NCBI GenBank assembly: GCA_958450365.1
Contig: CAUEEP010000758.1
Span: forward strand, 1,882,565-1,946,564
Length of the DNA stretch: 64,000 nt
Source: Mesorhabditis belari
Taxonomy: Eukaryota; Nematoda; Chromadorea; Rhabditida; Rhabditidae
Direction of reading: 5' to 3'
How positions within the stretch are numbered: position 1 is the first letter of the stretch; every line of letters starts with the position of its first letter. This document shows positions 56,950-64,000 of this stretch, piece by piece. The notes below the pieces were generated by a model. The model ran no database searches and was not told where the DNA came from. It saw only the letters and a program-made list of their open reading frames with translations. The translations under genes were made by a program, and so were the position numbers.

Positions 56950-59900
56950 AGTGACGCCGAATGCCGCCGAGTCTCAATCATTCACAAATCGTTTAATGCT
57001 GAACAAATTACGCATATTTGTGAGTTAAATGATAAATGGGATATTAGAAATCTATTTAGATTTAGAAAAACTATTTAGATTTAAAAAATAGTATAGTATA
57101 GTATAGTATAGTATATATACTTTATCCGACAAGGAAAAGTGACAATGCAAACAGATTGAACAGCGTAGACGAAGAAAGATAATTGATATACAAACACAAC
57201 TACAATTAGACACGTGTATATATGACATTAAAAACGAATTTAAAATTGACAGAGCTACAAGATCGAGCTTATATATTGAGGATTTAAAATAGTTCAGAGA
57301 CGAAAAAATATCACAAGGTAACTTATTCCAAAATCTATTTAGCTTTTAAAAATCTATACAAATTTCTATAATTTTAACTAGTAAACGCATTTTTTTATTG
57401 ATGCTTCTGAACCCCATTTGCCTTGCTTTCCTTTTCCCCGAAAGAAAGCTGATTTTTAAAGATATTTTTTTAAGATTTTAAAGAGATCTTTTAAAGATAA
57501 TTGACTATTTTTTTTTTCTATTTAGAATAGTTTAGATATTTAGTTATTTAATAGTAAATGGATTTTGATCAACTAAATGGATGGTTAGGTTAAGAAATTG
57601 AGCGAAAATTAGGCTCTAGCCCAACCACCAGAGTTCGATGAGTCAGCAAAGAATAAAGTAAATTCAGTTTTTTAAAAGCAAAAATTTTCTATAAGCTTTA
57701 TTGCTTGATAATCGTGAACGATAAGCTTTATTCCAGTTACCCCACTCACTCCCGCCGATTCTCTTTTTGCTCTTCTTGTTGTGGAGGTTGAGTGATGGGG
57801 ATTCGATGGTAATGCCAATTGGACTCCAAGTTTCCTCAGCGTCAGAGGAACTCTATCGAAAATATCTTAGTAGGAAAATTTTTGGTCGTCTCGATATTGT
57901 CTAGATAACTTCAAATATTCTTTCAACTTATATTTGTTCAGAGTCAACATGTCGAAAAGGAAGCACCGAGCACAACGATGTCGTCGCACGAGCACACGAG
58001 TATCTGAATTGGGAGGAGAACGCTTTTCTGGAACAATTGCGGATAAAGTTAGTGCTTGCAAAGTTTAGAGAGTAAAACTATTAGGGTGGTGCAAAAAAAG
58101 TGCCGATTTGACAGTAAATTCTAAAAAAAAAGATGGCGTTCGATGGTGACATGATAACAATGGAATATTTTCGCAAGATCTCGAGCAGATTGGCATGGAT
58201 TGGCATGGATCGACTTGAATAGCGTCTCTCAGCTTGGCTTCGTTCACGACTTCTGGTCTCGAACCGTGCTCGTAATCTTCCTAAGTCTCGTCTCCTTCTC
58301 GGAATCGTTGAAACCAAGTCTGACACTGCCTCAGAGACGAACTGCCATCTCCGAAAGCAGCACAGAGAGAACGATGCGTTCCAGTAATTCAAAGTACACC
58401 AAACCCTTGCTGTTCCACCATACAGTCAAGAAGATCTTCTTCCCGTGGATTTCGGGCCTTGAGGTTGAAACATCACGTTCGCCGGCGCTCAGCCACTGTC
58501 GTTCTCGCTTAAAGTTGTCGTATGCAATCCATTTCTCATCCGATGTCACGATAGAATCAAGAAATTCGCTATTCTTTGCACGATTCAGGAGAATGCCAGC
58601 GATGGAAATGCAGGATGCGAGATTAGCATCACTGAGTTGATGAGGGACCCATCTTCCACAACGACTTTTCTTTCCAATACCGTGAAGATGGCGTTCGATG
58701 GTGGCATGATCACAATGGAATATTTTCGCAAGATCTCGAGCAGATTGGCATGGATTGGCATGGATCAGCCTGTATAACGTTCCTCAGCTTGGCTTTGTTC
58801 ACGACTTCTGGCCTCGAACCGTGCTCGTAATCTTCCAAAGTCTCGCCACCCTCTCGGAATCGTTGAAGCCAAGTCTGACACTGTCTGAGAGACAAACTGC
58901 CATCTCCGAAAGCAGCACAGAGAGAACGATGCGATTCGGCAGTAGACTTTCCAATTTTGAAGTTAAACAGTAATGCTGCTCGTAGCACAAACTTTTGCTC
59001 GACCATAATCTAAATAAAAAATATAAGCATTTTTAAATAAAATAAAAAAACAACCAAAAATTCAAATGTCGCAAAAGCAAACAAATATGTGAACAAAACA
59101 TAAAAAAAAATAATGCCGTTAGCATCGCTCATTTCTGATAAATGAGAGCTGACACCCATCGGCAGTTTCTTTTGCACCACCCTAATATTTCAACGTCATC
59201 AACAATCAACAATTTCCAGATTGGAACCGAAAACCGCGGAGGGTGACTTGAGCAGTCTCTACGGCCGACCTGAGTTCAAAATCTTCGACTATCGGATATT
59301 GTCGGTGAGTGCTGATAAAGTTGCGCAAAGTTTACAAGTACAAATTCTTTTCTGAGCTCTGTTTGATAGTGAGGCAAAAGTCTAATAAGCAAGTAACACA
59401 TTCTAGTAAGCAAGTTACGATTTAGCATTTCAAAACTCAAAGCTACCGTAGCTCCGATGCTTTTGTGAGCCTGCTACCGTACTCGAGCTGTCTTAAAGTT
59501 AAAACTATCCAAACTTTTAAGCTATCCAGAATATCCAGAAAAGCAAAGCTGTTAAACTCTTGCTAGCCTTGGAGCCTTGCTAGCCTTGGAGCCTTGCTAG
59601 CCTTGGAGCCTTGCTAGCCTTGGAGCCTTGCTAGCCTTGGAGCCTTGCTAGCCTTGGAGCCTTGCTAGCCTTGGAGCCTTGCTAGCCATTCGGAAATTCT
59701 CAGCATTCTAAAATGTGCACCTAGGAAAAGCTACCGTTTTTCTATGTTAGCTATTAAACTTCTATTTCTAGAGCTATTCAAAAAGAATAGTGAAGTAAGA
59801 AAGTACTTGTACTTAAGAAAGTACAAGAAAGTATATTTAGGCAAAAGTAACCTCTGAATGCAAGAAGTCCAACGACACCAAGTTGAGCCGAATCGAAGCG

Positions 59901-62398
59901 ATCAAGAAAGAGAGCGCGCTTCTTGAGGACGAGATCGTGAATCGGTTCGTTTTTTTTGGGTTAAAAGAAGCTATTATCTCAGAAGCTATCATCTAACTGT
60001 GTTTCTTTTCCCCAAGAAAGTGCTATTGCCTGTATTTTCCCTGCAAAACAAAAACAAGCACTCCTTTTTTTCGGGTGAAACGGTGGTGCATATCCATTTT
60101 CTCTGTGTTTCAGTTTGAACTAAACCAATTAAGAGAAAACTAATCGATAATTTATATCTAGTATTCTATAAGTTTTTCTTTCAATTGGCTATACACTTCG
60201 CGAGCTTCAATCGCTAATGCTTCCCTGGTGTGTGCGTTCTCGCCGACCTTTGTTTGGTGTTTGTTCTCAAGACAACCAACTCTTGTCTGTATCCATTTTT
60301 AAGCGAAAGATGTAGTGTTTATATCTCCAAATCTAAGCAAAATCTAGCGCCAAAATGTAGCCCTTTAGCTATCGTAACTCGTTAACGAATGCTACAGTAG
60401 GATTAAGTAGTTTCTGTAGAACGCGTAGATCTACAGTAATCCAGATCTAAGATCTATTTCAACTAGAGATAGACACGATAAAGATCCAGGTACTGTACCT
60501 GATTCTTTATCGTGTACTGTACCTGGATCTTTATCATGTACTGTACCTGGATCTTTATCGTGTACTGTACTTGGATCTTTATCGTGTACTGTACCTGGAT
60601 CTTTATTGTGTACTGTACCTGGATCTTTATCGTGTACTGTACCTGGATCTTTATCGTGTACTGTACCTGGATCTTTATCGTGTCTATCTCTAGTTGAAAT
60701 AGATCTTAGATCTGGATTACTGTAGGTCTACGCGTAAGCTTTACATCTAGATGTCTGATCAAGAGCTATGCCAAATAAAGCTACATTTAAAGACCTGGAT
60801 CTAATTCTTGAGCTTTATAGGCTTAAAATGAGGCCTGGAAATGATAAGGAGATTATTTCCAGGCCTGATCAGTCTAGTCATGATCGATCCTGGTACTAGT
60901 ACAAGATATAGACTACAGCTAGATCTAAAAAGTCACCAAGTGCTAAGACAAGTAAAAAGTAATTGAAGAATAGATGTGCTTCAGTAAGACGCTTGACTTC
61001 AGTAAGACTCTGAGCCTGGTGCATTTTGTACTCAACTCTAGAAAAAGCCGAATTCTGGTGTGTTTCGATTTTTGAGCTCAAAGTGCATGAAAGGCAGGAA
61101 ATTCCCAGTGAACTTACTCAAGTCAAGCGTCTTACTGAAGCACATCTATTCTTCAATTACTCCCAGTGAACACAGACCTTCCATTCATTCCCTTCCATTT
61201 TTCAATTCAATTCAATTTCAAAGGTTTTCCTTATTTTATTTTGATGATAAAATAGAAAGAAAAGAAAAAACCATTTTTTTTCATTCTTTATTGTGACGAG
61301 ATTTGATTGTCGTGGAATGGCGCCATCTCTTTTTTCGTCGTTGACATTTCAATCTAGACATTTCGATCTAGACATTTCGATCTAGACATACGATTTTCCC
61401 CAAATATGTCGTGTTGAGAAATTGATCGAAAATTTACTTTCTAAAAAAATTCCCCATCTAGATATTTTAAAGAAATTCATTTTTGATTGATTTGAAAGAG
61501 AAAAGCACGAGTGTTTTTTTGCTTGATCAAAGTAGAGAACGTAGAGAACGCTAAAGAATTTCGTGACGATTTTCTTTTCAAGAAATTATTTGGGAAGAGC
61601 TTTACGGAAATCCAATTTTATTGATTGGATATTTAAGAGTTACCGTATTCTATATATTACTTTATTTTGAAAGGGATTGAACGGCTACCGTGCCCAACTT
61701 CATTTAATAAACGTTACAGTAATCCTAAAGTAGTCACGTAGCACAGGGTAGACAGGGCATGGTGTACTGTAACGCTGGCATACTGTAGCTATTCTTGGGC
61801 GATGTACTGTAACGCTGGCCTACTTTAAAGCATGATCCGGCTACCGTAACCCGTTGGTTGATGCTACAGTGAACTCAAGTAGTTTCTAGCGTTACTGTGC
61901 AGCTTTAGACTTGGCTACTGTAACCTGTAATCTAACTAATAGGCGTTACAACTAACTAACTAACTAATAACCCTGAAGATCTAGGCCGGACGACGGTAAT
62001 AAAGGGAAGAGGTAAAGAGAAATTGCCAGAGATAGGATTGAACCCTCGACCCCTCGACTTTTCTGCTTTTCGAGCAAAAGCCCTAACCACTGAGCTATCT
62101 GTTATCTGCTTACCAGAGAAGAAAGAGGAAATACAAGAGGGAAAGGAAAGGAAGAAAGAGAAGAAAAACTTTCAGTCTAACTTATCGTAATCATAGACTG
62201 AGCTCGAGATTTCACATTCTTGACTGCTTCATTAAACTTTTCCGTAAAGCTCTTTTCCCAAGGTGATGGTCATGAAAATCGACAATAATGGGTGAAACTT
62301 TTATTTTTTTTCACAGGGTATTTTACCAACCCGACGGCCATCACGAGATCGATGAAGAGGAGATCAAAGAGAAAGAAGCGAAAACGATAAAAGGATGA
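56950..62398 (+). CDS. Unrecognised protein, 3' exons: one hydrophobic segment then charged tail
   Basis: Six phase-compatible exons: 56950-57019, 57737-57869, 57942-58047, 59220-59304, 59841-59944, 62317-62398; the start is not found. The last four are firm; the first two are provisional. Reading order: AESQSFTNRLMLNKLRIF, a hydrophobic run PPILFLLFLLW, a Cys-containing basic patch (KSTCRKGSTEHNDVVARAHE), then an acidic/basic region (YLNWEENAFLEQLRIKLEPK). Next come YGRPEFKIFDYRIL, a short likely coiled-coil (KLSRIEAIKKESALLEDEIV) and a charged end (FYQPDGHHEIDEEE...KTIKG). The exon at 57942 is open in other frames, one starting MSKRKHRAQR, but only the chosen frame joins the three downstream exons. 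It could be the cytoplasmic tail of a membrane protein; no family is claimed. A mariner element occupies the intron at 58048-59219. Confidence 0.65.
57075..57120. repeat. (GTATA)n microsatellite
   Basis: Five or six copies of AGTAT between 57088 and 57113, in an intron. Confidence 0.8.
58081..59185 (-). mobile_element. Rearranged mariner element
   Basis: TA-flanked, with inverted ends TTAGGGTGGTGCAAAA. On the minus strand from 59006 it encodes the mariner DNA-binding half (LFNFKIGKSTAESHRSLCAA..., LRQCQTWLQRFREGG), then frame-shifted middle sequence including the first catalytic Asp block TSDEKWIAYDN (about 58517-58549). Beyond that, instead of the C-terminal catalytic half, a second copy of the DNA-binding region follows (58140-58400 repeats 58688-58945). 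It therefore cannot make a complete transposase. Confidence 0.88.
59555..59695. repeat. 17-bp minisatellite (CCTTGCTAGCCTTGGAG)n
   Basis: Eight nearly identical copies in an intron of the unrecognised gene. Confidence 0.95.
60412..60735. repeat. Hairpin with a 24-bp minisatellite loop
   Basis: Arms 60423-60490 and 60670-60735 are inverted (CGCGTAGATCTACAGTAATC mirrored). The loop contains about eight copies of ACTGTACCTGGATCTTTATC-GTGT, which begins at the palindromic hairpin tip CAGGTACTGTACCTG. The ORF of repeated YCTWIFIV is an artefact. Confidence 0.93.
62028..62118 (-). repeat. tRNA-derived SINE-like element, family A
   Basis: The minus strand reads GATAGCTCAGTGGTTAGGGC and GGTCGAGGGTTCAATCCTAT; the adjacent pyrimidine-rich tract is at 62119-62170. 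Confidence 0.75.
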
Positions 62399-62631
62399 AT
62401 AGTCACCGGTCTACCGAACTCTCAACTTCATCATCGACATTCAACGACAACTCGCACCAACTTTCCCTTTCTAGAATTTCCCCCGCGAATCGTTGAATGA
62501 ATAGCTTTGTCTTCTCACTTTTCTCCCTAAAATTTTCCAAAAAAATAATCGAAAAAAGCTGAATAATTTTTTGAATGATCAACCTAACCACTTCTATGGC
62601 TTTGCTTGAGAAAAATTAAGTGATTACAATG

Positions 62632-62745
62632 ATAACTTATAGATAAAGTACCATTGTAACCGATTACAATGATACCTTATCTATAAAGTATCATTGTAAT
62701 CGGTTACAATGATACTTTATAGATAAGGTATCATTGTAATCGTGC
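62632..62745. repeat. Compound palindrome of GATTACAATGATACTTTATA modules
   Basis: Four alternately oriented copies of a 28-bp module give a cruciform-prone 113-bp block. Confidence 0.92.
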
Positions 62746-62859
62746 TTCTACTGATTAACAGATGCAAGTAGAAAAAAAGAAGATATTATTTCCACTGAAA
62801 ACATATTACATTTAGAATTACAATCACAATTTTGATATTAGTTATTATTAGTTACAATC

Positions 62860-63030
62860 GAATCTCGTTAGTGAACTATGGAAGAGATCCTAGAAAAACG
62901 GTTACTATCAAGGTTCGATTGCCGGTTACTATCAAGGTTCGATTGTGAACCCAAGTAGTTCACTCTCGAGATTTGATTAGTATTAAATCAACTCAGTGGG
63001 ATCCTAAAAAATCCGGTTATCAAGGTTCGA
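62860..63030. repeat. Short repeated module GGTTACTATCAAGGTTCGAT
   Basis: Three copies with small changes at 62900-62950 and 63015-63035. Noncoding. Confidence 0.65.
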
Positions 63031-63084
63031 TTGGATCTGGTACAAGATCGAGTAATAAGTAAAGGAATTAGAAAAAGTAGATTT

Positions 63085-63230
63085 CCGCAGAGGGGATTGA
63101 ACCCTCGGCCCTTTGCTTTCTGGTAAGCAATTGCCTCTAGTCAAAGTTAGAGAGATAAGGAACCAAACTTTGAGAGATAAGGAACCAAATTTAGAGAGAT
63201 AAGGAACCAACCACTGAGCTATCTGTAGAA
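63085..63230 (-). repeat. Family A tRNA-like SINE with minisatellite in the D-loop
   Basis: The minus strand reads AGCTCAGTGGTT, then three copies of GGTTCCTTATCTCTCTAAAT-TT, then AGAGGCAATTGC and a B box GAGGGTTCAATCCCC. The inserted unit is the same as the minisatellite at 10078-10362. Confidence 0.85.
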
Positions 63231-64000
63231 GGAAAGAGAAAGAAGGAAAGATAAGGGAGAGGAGGAAAGGTTGAGAAAGAGCTGAAAGAGTTAGCCTAGA
63301 TCTTAGAGTAGAGTTCTTAGAGTTAGAGTAGATCCACGACGATCCGACCCATCCGTGGCCTGTACTAATGACGATTATTTTTGGTGTCAACTCTTTTTAA
63401 AGACTTCTTGTTATTTATTTTGCAGAAAGCGCTTAGAACTGGACTAGTGTAGGTATCTCGGGTAAGCCATAATGAGAAGTTGGATCAAAATCTTCTAAAC
63501 ATTTCAAAACTCTAAATTCATGTTCAGCTTTTTTCCCCCCACATCATTCTATCTTCCGAATAGAAATGAAAATCTTTTCCCTCTTGAATTTCACCATCAC
63601 GTTGAGTGAGGATTTCAAAATGAAATATAGTAATGATAATAAAGGAAATATGAAATTTTAAATATTTTGAAACCCTCACAAATCCCAATCGCAAAGGAGA
63701 AAAGCATCGGTGTTTGTGGTGGTGTGTTTTCGTGTTTTCGTTTGTTTCTTTTCTCTGTCCGCATGTGTTTCCCCTTTTCGTTTTCCCCCTTATTTCCCCT
63801 GAAATTCAATTTTGTTTTCTGTTCAGTTTTTTTAAAAATTCTTACGGCTACTGTAAAGGTTCAGACTTTATCTAACTATAGTATATTGGAATTTGAAGTG
63901 TTCAGACAGGATATTCAGTCTTAATAAGTTTGTTTTTTTCTTAGTTAAAGTGTCTTCTAAAAGGTGACCTTCTGGGGAAAGCTAGATGGGATTACGGTAG

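Noticed and set aside
57957..58047. Start codon MSKRKHRAQR in the exon at 57942
   Set aside because: That frame reaches a stop after the next splice junction, whereas the frame starting KSTCRKG joins three further exons in phase.

Overview
This is a window of nematode nuclear genome, most likely a free-living or entomophilic rhabditid. It is AT-rich. Its genes have many small exons, GT/AG introns and the short TTTTCAG-type 3' splice sites typical of nematodes. The gene families fit: tandem histidine acid phosphatases, a peptide GPCR of the DMSR (myosuppressin-receptor-related) type, a small Cys-rich secreted PLA2-like protein, and Tc1, mariner and LINE debris. The species cannot be fixed from the sequence. 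There are no operons, CRISPR arrays or bacterial features, and nearly every long uninterrupted ORF is noise or repeat.

Layout. (1) 1-5.4 kb: 3' part of a histidine acid phosphatase gene (5' end outside the window), with a 1.56-kb Tc1-like element and a mariner remnant in its introns. (2) 7.1-12.3 kb: a complete 15-exon paralogue in the same orientation, with a deleted Tc1-like element and a minisatellite in one intron. (3) 12.3-14.4 kb: duplicated AT-rich repeat, a GC-rich unexplained block and a minisatellite. (4) 14.4-15.6 kb: a seven-exon secreted phospholipase A2-like gene whose HD dyad reads HS. (5) 15.6-38.1 kb: mostly repeats (foldbacks, MITEs, tRNA-derived elements, minisatellites), a clear U1 snRNA gene at 20.28 kb, a LINE tail at 27.1 kb and a few unproven coding scraps. 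(6) 38.2-51.2 kb: an 11-exon DMSR-like GPCR whose last 18 or so residues and stop codon come from a MITE fragment. (7) 51.2-56.9 kb: repeats. (8) 56.95-62.4 kb: the 3' exons of an unrecognised gene with one hydrophobic segment and a charged C-terminal tail; a rearranged mariner lies in an intron. (9) 62.4-64 kb: repeats.

Gene models were built by hand from splice sites, reading-frame phase and comparison between paralogues. Phase is consistent across all junctions except where stated. The genes do not form a pathway: they look like independent secreted, lysosomal or membrane proteins. The most distinctive property of the window is its repeat biology. At least 15 tRNA-like segments of several families are present, and three of them have expanded into tandem repeats inside the tRNA body. 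Many near-perfect foldbacks occur, and one MITE fragment supplies the end of a receptor.
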